DNA from: Candidatus Methanoprimaticola hominis
Lineage (GTDB): Archaea; Thermoplasmatota; Thermoplasmata; Methanomassiliicoccales; Methanomethylophilaceae
Direction of reading: 5' to 3'
Length of the DNA stretch: 8,205 bases
Assembly (NCBI GenBank): GCA_006954465.1
Contig: LVVU01000073.1
Coordinates: forward strand, 1 to 8,205
Shown: one piece after another, positions 1 through 5,938 of the stretch
Position numbering within the stretch: position 1 is the first letter of the stretch
How the letters are laid out: every line of letters begins with the position of its first letter
Made by a program: the position numbers and the translations under genes
Notes under the pieces: model-generated
Databases searched by the model: none
Seen by the model: only the letters and a program-made list of their open reading frames with translations
Told to the model about the DNA's origin: nothing

Positions 1-384
1 TCCGATCCCTGGCTGGTGTACTCTGCCCCTCGGACGGAGCCCGAGCTCATATTCAAGATGACGCCGGGGCATTCGAGCCGTCTCTACGTGCTCCCCGTGT
101 CGGAAGGCACGGAGCTGGACGATGAGGCTGTAGCAGAGGCGATGGGCGGGAACCGGGTGACCATCGGGCTGTACGGCATGGAGACGAGGCACAGGGCGTA
201 CTCCGTCGGACTCAGAGCGGATTTCGTGTTCAACGGATTGGATCTGTGCCTGGAGCAGTGCCTTCGCGGACTCGACACTCTTCTGATTTGTGATGAGGAC
301 TGCCTCGGAGTGATTAGGTCCAGGGCCGAGAGCCTGAGATACTTCGGTTCTACCGTGGATATCCAGGTAGTCGGTCGCAGCTGA
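1..384 (+). CDS. Unrecognised protein, C-terminal part (5' end outside window)
   Basis: The frame is open from the first base (reading SDPWLVYSAPRTEP...) to a TGA at 382-384. The gene therefore probably starts upstream, and the GTG at 16 is only an internal possible start. The visible 127 residues are soluble and mixed alpha/beta in character, with no signal peptide or membrane segment. Two cysteines lie in LDLCLEQCLRG and two more in LLICDEDCLGVI, but I see no clear metal-binding pattern. I do not recognise the family. Third-position G/C bias and consistent codon use support real coding. The next gene starts about 140 bases downstream on the same strand with its own TATA-like box, so the two are probably separate transcription units. 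Confidence 0.6.
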   Translation, partial: SDPWLVYSAPRTEPELIFKMTPGHSSRLYVLPVSEGTELDDEAVAEAMGGNRVTIGLYGMETRHRAYSVGLRADFVFNGLDLCLEQCLRGLDTLLICDEDCLGVIRSRAESLRYFGSTVDIQVVGRS

Positions 385-480
385 ATAGACGCCGTCCATC
401 CGTGATCGTTCCAACATCGGGCGATTCATGCTTGTCGGTTTTTGGTGGAAGGCACGGACTCGGCAGGGTTCTGTGCAATG

Positions 481-514
481 TATTATCAATCCGCAATGCG
501 TGACATATCTGGTG
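481..514 (+). promoter_or_regulatory. TATA-like box and Shine-Dalgarno for the AlbA_2 gene
   Basis: TATTATCA at 481-488 lies where an archaeal TATA box would place the transcript start near 510. GGTG at 511-514 then lies 9 bases before the ATG at 524 and matches the anti-Shine-Dalgarno. Together they favour the start at 524 over the in-frame ATG at 428, which lies upstream of this promoter. This is inferred from spacing only. Confidence 0.4.
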
Positions 515-523
515 CGGGACGAT

Positions 524-1831
524 ATGGAGAGCCAGAACACGGAGTGGAAAGAGAGTTGGAAGGACGAGTATCTCAAGACGATATGCGCGTTTGCCAATAC
601 AGAAGGCGGCATGATGACTCTCGGCGTCAACGATCAGGGGAAGATCGTAGGAGTCAGTAATCCCGAGAAGCTTCTGAAGCAGCTTCCAGATAAGATCCGT
701 AGCAAGTTGGGGATTGTACCATTCACAAGAATCGACACCGAATCTCCGCCATATACGATTACAATCCTTGTTCAGAAGGCGCCGACCACGGTCAATTTGG
801 ATGGGAAGTTCTACATCCGTTCTGGCAGCACCACGCAGATGATCTCCGGTCGCGAGTTGGAGTTATACATGATGGAGCGCGCAGGGGATTCCTGGACAGA
901 GGTCCCTGTACCTGGAGTCTCTGTTATGGATCTCAGTCCCGAGGCGATAATGGAGTTCAAGAATCTTGGAAGAATAGCAGGAAGGTTGTCCAAAGAGGAG
1001 TTGGAGCTCGGTCCCGAAGATCTCCTTGATAAGCTCGATCTGATCAAAGGTGGTATGCTGAACCGTGCTGCGATCTTGTTGTTTCATCCCAGTCCTGGAA
1101 AGATACTCGGTCCCACGTCATTGAAGATCGGGATGTTCGAAGGGTCCGATCTGCTTTATCAAGACGAATTCACCGGGCCTCTGATCTTCACTGCCAATCG
1201 GTCCGTAGACACCTTGATGACGAAGTATACGGTGATGCCGATCTCGTTCCAAGGCATAGTTCGTACAGAAGTTCCGCCGTATCCCGGGCCTGCAATCAGG
1301 GAGGCAGTAATGAATGCGATCGTTCACAACGAGTATTCGTCGCATGTGCCAATCCAAATCAAAGTCTCGAAGGAAGGGTTAACAATCTATAACGAGGGAG
1401 GGCTTCCGATGGGGTGGACATTGGATAAATTGATGGGCCAGCACAAGTCTCTTCCTCGGAATCCGTCGCTTGCTACAACATTCTACCGTGCCGGGCTGAT
1501 AGAATCCTTCGGACGCGGTATCGGAACGATTTTGTCTCAGTTCAAGGACTGCCCTGAGTTCAAACCGATCTTTGAGGCGGATTCGGGATTTAGTGTAACG
1601 TTCAAGAATGAGTTGTATTATAAGCAACTCGCCGTCCAGGGGCGGGCAGGTCCGGAGAAAGTGATATTGGATTACTTGGCAACCAATAACTCTGGTACAT
1701 ATGCAGAGATATCGAATGGAACCGGCCTCAGTTCCAGGCAGGTCCAGAGGTTGTCTGGAATACTCCATGAGAGGGGTCTGATATCCAAACAAAAGGATGG
1801 AAGGGTAATCGTATTGCATCTCGCCGATTGA
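524..1831 (+). CDS. AlbA_2 (Schlafen-type) / HATPase_c_4 ATP-binding regulator with C-terminal winged helix
   Basis: A 435-residue protein of the family often labelled 'ATP-dependent DNA helicase RecG-related' or 'putative transcriptional regulator', although no helicase motor is present. Domains: an N-terminal AlbA_2 domain (about 1-120), with the hallmark opening ESQNTEWKESWKDEYLK and FANTEGG at 23-29; a GHKL-type ATPase region (HATPase_c_4, about 240-365), with REAVMNAIVHNEY at 259-271, YNEGGLP near 289-295, PRNP at 311-314 and GRGIGT at 330-335; and a winged-helix DNA-binding end (about 375-435, TYAEISNGTGLSSRQVQRL). The start at 524 is chosen because family members begin almost exactly at MESQNTEW and because GGTG precedes it. 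An in-frame ATG at 428 would add 32 residues unlike the family. Homologues are thought to act in DNA-linked regulation or phage defence. The specific role here is unknown. Confidence 0.88.
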   Translation: MESQNTEWKESWKDEYLKTICAFANTEGGMMTLGVNDQGKIVGVSNPEKLLKQLPDKIRSKLGIVPFTRIDTESPPYTITILVQKAPTTVNLDGKFYIRSGSTTQMISGRELELYMMERAGDSWTEVPVPGVSVMDLSPEAIMEFKNLGRIAGRLSKEELELGPEDLLDKLDLIKGGMLNRAAILLFHPSPGKILGPTSLKIGMFEGSDLLYQDEFTGPLIFTANRSVDTLMTKYTVMPISFQGIVRTEVPPYPGPAIREAVMNAIVHNEYSSHVPIQIKVSKEGLTIYNEGGLPMGWTLDKLMGQHKSLPRNPSLATTFYRAGLIESFGRGIGTILSQFKDCPEFKPIFEADSGFSVTFKNELYYKQLAVQGRAGPEKVILDYLATNNSGTYAEISNGTGLSSRQVQRLSGILHERGLISKQKDGRVIVLHLAD

Positions 1832-1851
1832 TTGCCCATCTATCGGTTCAG

Positions 1852-2004
1852 ATGGCACATGTCATGTATGTCATCATTCATGTCATACATGGCATACATA
1901 ATAGCGTGTGTTTTATACATTAATGTATAAATGAATACACTATATATCATTTGATTGCACAACAATGGCAGACGTCATGGCATACATGTCATGGTTCATG
2001 GCAT
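1852..2004 (+). repeat. Cluster of ATGTCAT/ATGGCAT palindromic 7-mers forming an imperfect 32-bp direct repeat
   Basis: The 7-base palindrome ATG(T/G)CAT occurs at 1859, 1868, 1880 and 1889 (steps of 9, 12 and 9) and again at 1977, 1986 and 1998 (steps of 9 and 12). Six-base ATGGCA matches lie at 1852 and 1965. Aligned with an offset of 118 bases, 1859-1890 and 1977-2008 match at 25 of 32 positions, so this is a diverged duplication. The second group sits in the leader of the SWIM gene and can be read as a Met-rich peptide (MADVMAYMSWFMACIG). The first group reads as a similar short peptide in another frame (MSSFMSYMAYIIAC). Either they are operator sites in tandem or the remains of a duplicated gene start. 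Confidence 0.6.
1912..1931 (+). promoter_or_regulatory. 20-bp perfect palindrome with TATA-like core upstream of the SWIM gene
   Basis: TTTATACATTAATGTATAAA is perfectly self-complementary. Its right half (TGTATAAA) would serve as a rightward TATA box giving a start near 1954. A second TATA-like run, TATATATC, lies at 1940-1947. Immediately downstream, TTGATTGCAC at 1951-1960 matches one arm of the palindromes flanking the Fic gene. A very similar sequence (15 of 18 matching) forms the tRNA-Lys promoter at 8069-8086, which supports promoter function. Confidence 0.45.
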
Positions 2005-2066
2005 GCATCGGGACGTATGCGAGGGGTCGATTTGGAATAGTATCGCATGCATGGAGGTTCATGGCA

Positions 2067-2637
2067 ATGGATGAGATCGAGTTACGCAGGAAGCTCTCGG
2101 ACCGGACGTTCGAGGCGGGTTTGAAGCTGATGGACAAGGGCGCCATTCAGGAAATCGTGAAGCTCAGTGACTCTGCATATTACGCTAGGGTCAAGGATGC
2201 AGGTACGAAGATCGTCTTGTTCAGAGACCGTGAGGGTGATTTCAACGCCATGCGACTGCTCGAAGAAGGATATGGGTTGCAAGCATTGCGCCGCGGTGTA
2301 CCTGACCCATATAGGATTCAGTCGCAGCGATGACGGCAGCGATATCGAGAAGCATATCGTCGAGTTCGCGAAGACCAGCTTCAATTATCGCGATTACGAT
2401 ATAGACGCCTACACGGCGTGTTACGACTTCTACAATTTCATCATGAACAAGGTCATAGACCGCTCCATACGCACCATAGGCAAGGCGATCAAGGCGTCCA
2501 ATGCGGACGATGGGACCAAGAGCAGGATGTACCGCGAACTATGGGACGCCACCGATGGATTCGAATCACCATACGACGAGTGGGCGAAGCAGAGCATCGC
2601 GTCCCTGCTCGATGTGGATTTCTATGATGAGGGCTGA
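2067..2637 (+). pseudogene. SWIM zinc-finger protein, frame broken just before the zinc ligands
   Basis: SWIM domains (CxCx(n)CxH) bind zinc and are used for DNA or protein contacts. The signature CDCSKKDMGCKHCAAVYLTH is clear at about 2251-2310, but it lies in a different frame from the N-terminal part. The first frame runs from the ATG at 2067 (MDEIELRRKLSDRTFEAGLKL..., typical of archaeal SWIM proteins) through IVLFRDREGDFNA near 2247, then diverges from family sequence and stops at 2333. The second frame carries the zinc finger and a helical C-terminal half to the TGA at 2635-2637. Restoring the gene needs a +1 shift (one extra base present) between about 2235 and 2250. Repaired, the protein would be about 190 residues. 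The start is set by GGAGGT at 2053-2058, 8 bases before the ATG. An in-frame ATG at 1965 would add a Met-rich stretch of repeats. A sequencing error or programmed +1 frameshift remains possible. Confidence 0.72.
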
Positions 2638-2646
2638 GATCGCAGA

Positions 2647-2680
2647 ACCGGGGCTTCGAGCAGGAGTCCCGGTCTCTTTC
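2647..2680 (+). terminator. Hairpin with pyrimidine-rich tail after the SWIM gene
   Basis: ACCGGG at 2647-2652 pairs with CCCGGT at 2668-2673, followed by CTCTTTC. It lies 10 bases past the stop codon. The tail is weak as a T-run, so termination is plausible but unproven. Confidence 0.3.
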
Positions 2681-2699
2681 GAACCCGGATGATAGCAAG

Positions 2700-2762
2700 A
2701 TAATTGCGTCCACGCAATTATCGGATCCGTTGATTGCGAAAAATCGATTTTGTGCAATCAAC
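2700..2762. repeat. Double-palindrome direct repeat, copy 1 (3' side of the Fic gene)
   Basis: Two palindromes separated by 7 bases. The first (2700-2721) has perfect 10-base arms ATAATTGCGT/ACGCAATTAT around CC. The second (2729-2762) has arms GTTGATTGC/GCAATCAAC enclosing the inner palindrome AAAATCGATTTT. The same arrangement, with the same spacing, recurs at 3920-3982. The two 63-base copies match at 50 positions. Six of the 13 differences fall in the 7-base linker, so the palindromes are much better conserved than the spacer. This copy begins 8 bases beyond the Fic stop and lacks the TATA-like linker of copy 2. Confidence 0.85.
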
Positions 2763-2770
2763 GCTCCCCG

Positions 2771-3913
2771 TCAGTAGGAGTTCAGAACGTCCATGATCTC
2801 TTTGCAGACGAATAGTTGATTCCTCTTCCTGCCCGTGGTCTCGAGCAGGATGCCCTTCTCGACCAGACCGTTCACGATCTTTCCTGCAGTGGATGGGTGC
2901 ACGTCGCAGATCCTTGCGACATCCGTCTTCCTCACATACGGGTTGACGAACAGGGAATCGAGGAGACGAGAGGTATGGGGATCGTTACCTATGTTATGGA
3001 ACCTCTGTCTGATCCGATACAGGGAATCGATCAGACGGATGGAGCTGTTGGACTGTTCGATCAGAGCATCGAGGAAGAGGTCGATCCAACCCTGGAAGTC
3101 ATCGCATTCCCTCACTCTGTTCAGACTGCGGATGTAATCATCGCGCTTATCGTTGAAGTAACCGCTGAGATACAACACAGGATACTCCAGTACCTTGCTT
3201 CTGTTGAGAATCAGCATTATCAGCAGTCTCCCCATTCTCCCGTTGCCGTCGGTGAAGGGGTGTATCGTTTCGAATTGGTAGTGCGACAGAGCCGCGGACA
3301 GCAGTATGTTCTCATAGGGTGCGTTGATGTAATCGAAGAGATTCCTCATCTTCCAGCAGACCTCTTCAGGGGGCATCGGGACGAATGCTGCCGTATCGAG
3401 TGTGTCGCCCCTGTTGCCCACCAGTACCTGCACCTCGCGATAGCTGCCCGGCGATTTGTTCTCCCCGCGGACGCCCTTCAGCAGTATCCTGTGCAGGTCC
3501 AGAAGGAGATCCTCGTCGATAGCGTCGCCTTCGACGCCGGTCGCGTGGTTCAACGCGTCCCGGTAGTTCAGCACCTCCATGTTGTCCAGAAGTTTACGGG
3601 GGTCCTTCTCCTCGACCCTCTCCGACCTGTAGATGTCCTCCATGGTCGTACCGGTGCCTTCGATGGCGGATGATTTGGTCGATTCCATCAGGACGAATGG
3701 TACGAGAAGGATGTTCCGCTCCTGTTCCGTCATCTGGGAGACCTTTCCATCCAGTTTCGACAGGGCGATGATCGCCGTCTCCGCCTTCTTGTAGATCTTC
3801 TTATCCAGCTCGATTTCGAACGGGAGGTCGTACGGCCAGAAGTAGCTGAATCCTCCATGGCTGGAGTATCTGATCTCACCGGACTTCTCCGGATGGTAGT
3901 TGTCCTCCCTCAT
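2771..3913 (-). CDS. Fic family protein (class II, AMPylase-type) with C-terminal winged helix
   Basis: Fic enzymes transfer AMP or other nucleotide-linked groups onto target proteins. This 380-residue protein has an N-terminal Fic/DOC domain (about 25-110) and the core Fic domain (about 125-280). The complete catalytic motif HPFTDGNGRMGR is at 218-229, with the catalytic His at 218. A flap-like segment lies near 163-182 (VLVGNRGDTLDTAAFVPMP). The inhibitory helix motif (S/T)xxxE(G/N) is present as SSAIEG at 81-86, in front of the core, which makes it a class II, self-inhibited Fic. The C-terminal 65 residues (TDVARICDVHPSTAGKIVNGLVEKGIL) form a winged helix, so it may bind DNA and regulate its own gene. 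The ATG at 3911-3913 has no Shine-Dalgarno and lies about 29 bases from TATAATTA, so the mRNA is probably leaderless. No separate antitoxin gene adjoins it, as expected when inhibition is built in. Targets are unknown. Confidence 0.93.
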   Translation of the reverse strand: MREDNYHPEKSGEIRYSSHGGFSYFWPYDLPFEIELDKKIYKKAETAIIALSKLDGKVSQMTEQERNILLVPFVLMESTKSSAIEGTGTTMEDIYRSERVEEKDPRKLLDNMEVLNYRDALNHATGVEGDAIDEDLLLDLHRILLKGVRGENKSPGSYREVQVLVGNRGDTLDTAAFVPMPPEEVCWKMRNLFDYINAPYENILLSAALSHYQFETIHPFTDGNGRMGRLLIMLILNRSKVLEYPVLYLSGYFNDKRDDYIRSLNRVRECDDFQGWIDLFLDALIEQSNSSIRLIDSLYRIRQRFHNIGNDPHTSRLLDSLFVNPYVRKTDVARICDVHPSTAGKIVNGLVEKGILLETTGRKRNQLFVCKEIMDVLNSY

Positions 3914-3919
3914 AACCCG

Positions 3920-3982
3920 ATGATTGCGTCCGCGCAGTTATAATTAGCGTTGATTGCGAAAAATCGATTTTACGCAATTAAT
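3920..3982. repeat. Double-palindrome direct repeat, copy 2 (Fic promoter side)
   Basis: Counterpart of 2700-2762, offset by exactly 1220 bases and in the same orientation. The first palindrome is at 3920-3941 (arms ATGATTGCGT/GCGCAGTTAT, slightly decayed); the second at 3949-3982 (arms around AAAATCGATTTT). The Fic TATA box occupies the linker. One palindrome therefore lies between TATA and the start codon, and the other directly upstream of TATA. This is a classical operator position for an archaeal repressor or autoregulator. Binding by the Fic winged helix is inference. Confidence 0.85.
3939..3946 (-). promoter_or_regulatory. TATA box of the Fic gene
   Basis: TATAATTA (read on the minus strand as TAATTATA) is centred 29 bases before the A of the Fic ATG, the archaeal spacing for a leaderless or nearly leaderless mRNA. 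It lies in the linker between the two palindromes of repeat copy 2. Confidence 0.55.
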
Positions 3983-4194
3983 GTGCGGGATGCAGAGGAT
4001 CCAGTTCGGCAAAGGGCAACAGGAGCAGTGACGGACCCACCTTCTTTCGAATCTATCCTTGGATTCGAGTGCACTTTTCGATATCGGAGGCGCTAAAGGC
4101 CTCGAAACGCCGAAATGACCCCATGACGTGAAACTGGCCGTGGTCCGCGAGGATCCGGAAGAGTGGTTGCGGACCTTGGATATGCCGATGTCCA
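3983..4194. other. Spacer between the two minus-strand genes, no gene seen
   Basis: About 210 bases. Short open stretches with coding-like composition exist on the plus strand (for example near 4128-4220) but none has a convincing start, length or family resemblance. A 7-bp hairpin (TCGAATC/GATTCGA, 4047-4068) lacks a T-run in the direction of the ATPase gene. The stretch may hold gene debris. Confidence 0.35.
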
Positions 4195-5541
4195 TCAGAT
4201 CAAGCCGGTCATGTATATCGGGACCATGATGATGCCTCCTTTCTCACTCAGATTCTGGGTGCATATGATGTACTTACGATCGATCCTATCCTTGTATTTC
4301 CGTATGAAGCGATCGAGGGATCTGTGGGGATTCACACGGCTGGATTTTACCTCTATCACACTGATCCTTCTGCCGTCAGCAACAAGGAAATCCACTTCCT
4401 GGGTGCGATCTGATTCATTGGATGCGAAGCGGCAGTAATCGAGATTCCTTCCGGAGGCAGTCAGTGCCTGCGAGACCATGTTCTCGAATATCATCCCCTG
4501 ATTCATGGACAGGTCCCCTGACAGAAGGGATTGGTACAGTTCATCGCGATCGGCGATATTAGCTTCCAGCATCATCGTGATGAGCAGACCCGTGTCAACG
4601 AAGTACATTTTCAGATCGTTCCTGTCCTCATACTGCGCAATGGCAGGGTCTGGATTCGTACAGTTGTAGCAAGGATTGACCAGTTTTGAACCGCACAACC
4701 ATGAGATGCGTTTGGTATAACGCATTTTCCTGGCACCTTTCTTCACAACGCTGGGAGAGAAGACCTTGCTGGTCCTGTTGAGCATCGAGGGTATGCTGTT
4801 GAACAATTCCGCCAGTATCCCGTCGTCCTCCCTCCAGACATCCCTGCGATAGATATCCAGGATCATGGTCTTGGCCTTCTCCACTTCTGAGAAGCTGTTC
4901 GTCTCTATCAATGCCGATACGGCCTGCGGCATACCTCCGACTATCATATAGGTGCGGTATGTGTCCATCAATTCCTTGTGCATCCCATCGGTCAGAGGTT
5001 CCATGGAATCGAACGAATCTTTGATGATCCCATATTGAACATCCTTCCCGATGGCCCACATGAATTCTTCCAGATCCATGGGGTTCATAGATCTGGTGAT
5101 GACTTCCGAAGGCTGTGTCATTCTGGATTTCATTTTCAGTGTGATCAGCGATCCCGTCTCCAGGATTGGATATTTTCCGTACTTCACAAGATATTTGACG
5201 ATCTGATGGGCGCGTGGGAATTCCTGGACCTCATCGAATATTATCAGGCTCTTATGTTCGTATAGTATCACGTTATAGTAACCGGAGAGCATCAGGAACA
5301 GTTTATCCAGATCGTCAGAGTATCTGTTGAACATCTCTTTGACGGTATCACTCGCATTCATGAAATCGATCAGGATGTATGATCTGTATTCGTTCTTGGC
5401 GAATTGCTCCGCTATGGTGCTCTTTCCGACCCTTCTGACCCCTTCGATCATCAATGCATATCTGTACGAATCGTTCTCTTTCCAATCGAGGAGTACATCA
5501 TAGAACTTCCTCCTGAATATCGGAGGATTGGTATTTTTCAT
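4195..5541 (-). CDS. AAA ATPase with C-terminal DUF4143 (PD-(D/E)XK-like) domain, intact
   Basis: A 448-residue member of the AAA_14/DUF4143 family, common in archaea and gut bacteria as lone accessory genes of unknown cellular role. The P-loop GVRRVGKST is at 34-42, Walker B with following Glu in LIIFDEVQE at 99-107, and the sensor-like ETGSLI at 128-133. Next come the family's MDLEEFMWAIG (155-165) and VGGMPQAV (201-208) segments. The C-terminal part has nuclease-like positions: FEN at 352-354, EVDFLV at 382-387 and VIEVKS at 395-400, giving a plausible E-D-ExK site (E353, D384, E397, K399). Whether it cuts DNA is not known. Length is normal for the family. The ATG at 5539-5541 has no Shine-Dalgarno and follows a TATA box by 27 bases. 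It is divergent from the related but distinct ATPase at 5939. Confidence 0.93.
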   Translation of the reverse strand: MKNTNPPIFRRKFYDVLLDWKENDSYRYALMIEGVRRVGKSTIAEQFAKNEYRSYILIDFMNASDTVKEMFNRYSDDLDKLFLMLSGYYNVILYEHKSLIIFDEVQEFPRAHQIVKYLVKYGKYPILETGSLITLKMKSRMTQPSEVITRSMNPMDLEEFMWAIGKDVQYGIIKDSFDSMEPLTDGMHKELMDTYRTYMIVGGMPQAVSALIETNSFSEVEKAKTMILDIYRRDVWREDDGILAELFNSIPSMLNRTSKVFSPSVVKKGARKMRYTKRISWLCGSKLVNPCYNCTNPDPAIAQYEDRNDLKMYFVDTGLLITMMLEANIADRDELYQSLLSGDLSMNQGMIFENMVSQALTASGRNLDYCRFASNESDRTQEVDFLVADGRRISVIEVKSSRVNPHRSLDRFIRKYKDRIDRKYIICTQNLSEKGGIIMVPIYMTGLI

Positions 5542-5564
5542 TATAATCTAATATATTTAAATCA

Positions 5565-5572
5565 TATTTAAA
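5565..5572 (-). promoter_or_regulatory. TATA box of the intact AAA/DUF4143 gene
   Basis: Minus-strand TTTAAATA, centred about 27 bases before the ATG at 5541, implying a leaderless transcript. A second A/T run (5550-5562) is too close to the start. The first TGCAGTTTGCAAA repeat begins 3 bases upstream of the box. Confidence 0.5.
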
Positions 5573-5574
5573 GA

Positions 5575-5655
5575 CATGCAGTTTGCAAATTTTGAAATCA
5601 TCGATTTTATACGGTTTGCAAAACATCAAAATGCAGTTTTTATGCAGTCTGCAAT
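5575..5655. repeat. Three TATGCAGTTTGCAA-like sites at 33-base spacing
   Basis: Units begin at 5575 (CATGCAGTTTGCAAA), 5608 (TATACGGTTTGCAAA) and 5641 (TATGCAGTCTGCAAT). Their palindromic cores TTTGCAAA, TTTGCAAA and TCTGCAAT start at 5582, 5615 and 5648, exactly 33 bases apart, so all face the same side of the DNA helix. An extra partial ATGCAGTTTT starts at 5631. The array abuts the TATA box of the minus-strand ATPase gene, as expected for a regulator-binding array. Confidence 0.6.
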
Positions 5656-5670
5656 TTTCGGATGAATCGA

Positions 5671-5704
5671 GTCGAGTGGGAGGGGTCACACCCTCCCACT
5701 CGAC
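5671..5704. other. Perfect 14-bp GC-rich hairpin between the divergent ATPase genes
   Basis: GTCGAGTGGGAGGG (5671-5684) is fully complementary to CCCTCCCACTCGAC (5691-5704), with a 6-base loop GTCACA. After a 3-base bubble, GAAT/ATTC (5664-5667/5708-5711) extends it. It lies upstream of both flanking genes, so it cannot terminate either of them. It could be a small RNA, an insulator between divergent promoters, or the scar of a mobile element. No T-run follows on the plus strand. Confidence 0.7.
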
Positions 5705-5829
5705 TACATTCCTGCTGACTTGAGAAAGTTGGATGGTAGACTGGGAAACTTATACCTCAAATAACGGAAATTCAAGTTTATTAATCCGCGTGGCAAAGTT
5801 CTCACTTCTTGAAAAGTTTGAACTCGTTT

Positions 5830-5906
5830 TTTGTTGCAACAGTCCCCGAAAGTTCGGGGGGTATTTGTTGCAAGTTGCAAGCAAACTTCGGGGGGTATTT
5901 GTTGCA
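5830..5906 (+). repeat. Three TTTGTTGCA repeats at 34-base spacing, two with an identical 20-mer
   Basis: TTTGTTGCA occurs at 5830, 5864 and 5898, exactly 34 bases apart. The last two belong to an identical 20-mer, TTCGGGGGGTATTTGTTGCA (5853-5872 and 5887-5906). CCCCGAA/TTCGGGG at 5844-5859 also forms a tight hairpin. Additional GTTGCAA copies lie at 5833 and 5874. The last unit ends directly at the TATA box of the plus-strand ATPase gene, mirroring the array on the other side of the spacer. The shared TTGCAA core suggests one DNA-binding protein could read both. Confidence 0.65.
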
Positions 5907-5917
5907 TATTATATATG
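5907..5917 (+). promoter_or_regulatory. TATA box of the frameshifted AAA/DUF4143 gene
   Basis: TATTATATATG, centred 27 bases before the ATG at 5939, consistent with a leaderless transcript. It directly follows the third TTTGTTGCA repeat. Confidence 0.55.
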
Positions 5918-5938
5918 ATATCAAACAATGACCATATC

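Noticed and set aside
428..523. 32-residue N-terminal extension of the AlbA_2 protein from the ATG at 428
   Set aside because: It does not resemble the family N-terminus, while MESQNTEWKES at 524 does and has GGTG upstream plus a TATA-like box at 481.
1965..2066. Met-rich N-terminal extension of the SWIM protein from the ATG at 1965
   Set aside because: It is made of the ATGGCAT repeats. The ATG at 2067 has GGAGGT at ideal spacing and begins like other SWIM proteins.
2677..2690. Possible copy of the tRNA T-arm (TTCGAACCC) as an attachment site
   Set aside because: The match to the tRNA-Lys 3' end is too short to be an integration duplicate.
2816..3673. Long open frame on the plus strand inside the Fic gene
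   Set aside because: It is the complement of strongly conserved Fic coding sequence, with no recognisable domain and atypical residue composition.
3944..4195. 83-residue minus-strand frame between the Fic and ATPase genes, considered as an antitoxin partner
   Set aside because: It runs through the palindromic repeat, has odd composition and no start signal. Class II Fic proteins carry their own inhibitor.
5575..5906. CRISPR array, because of the 33-34 base periodicity
   Set aside because: There are only three units on each side, with short cores and similar 'spacers'. No long identical repeats and no cas genes are present.
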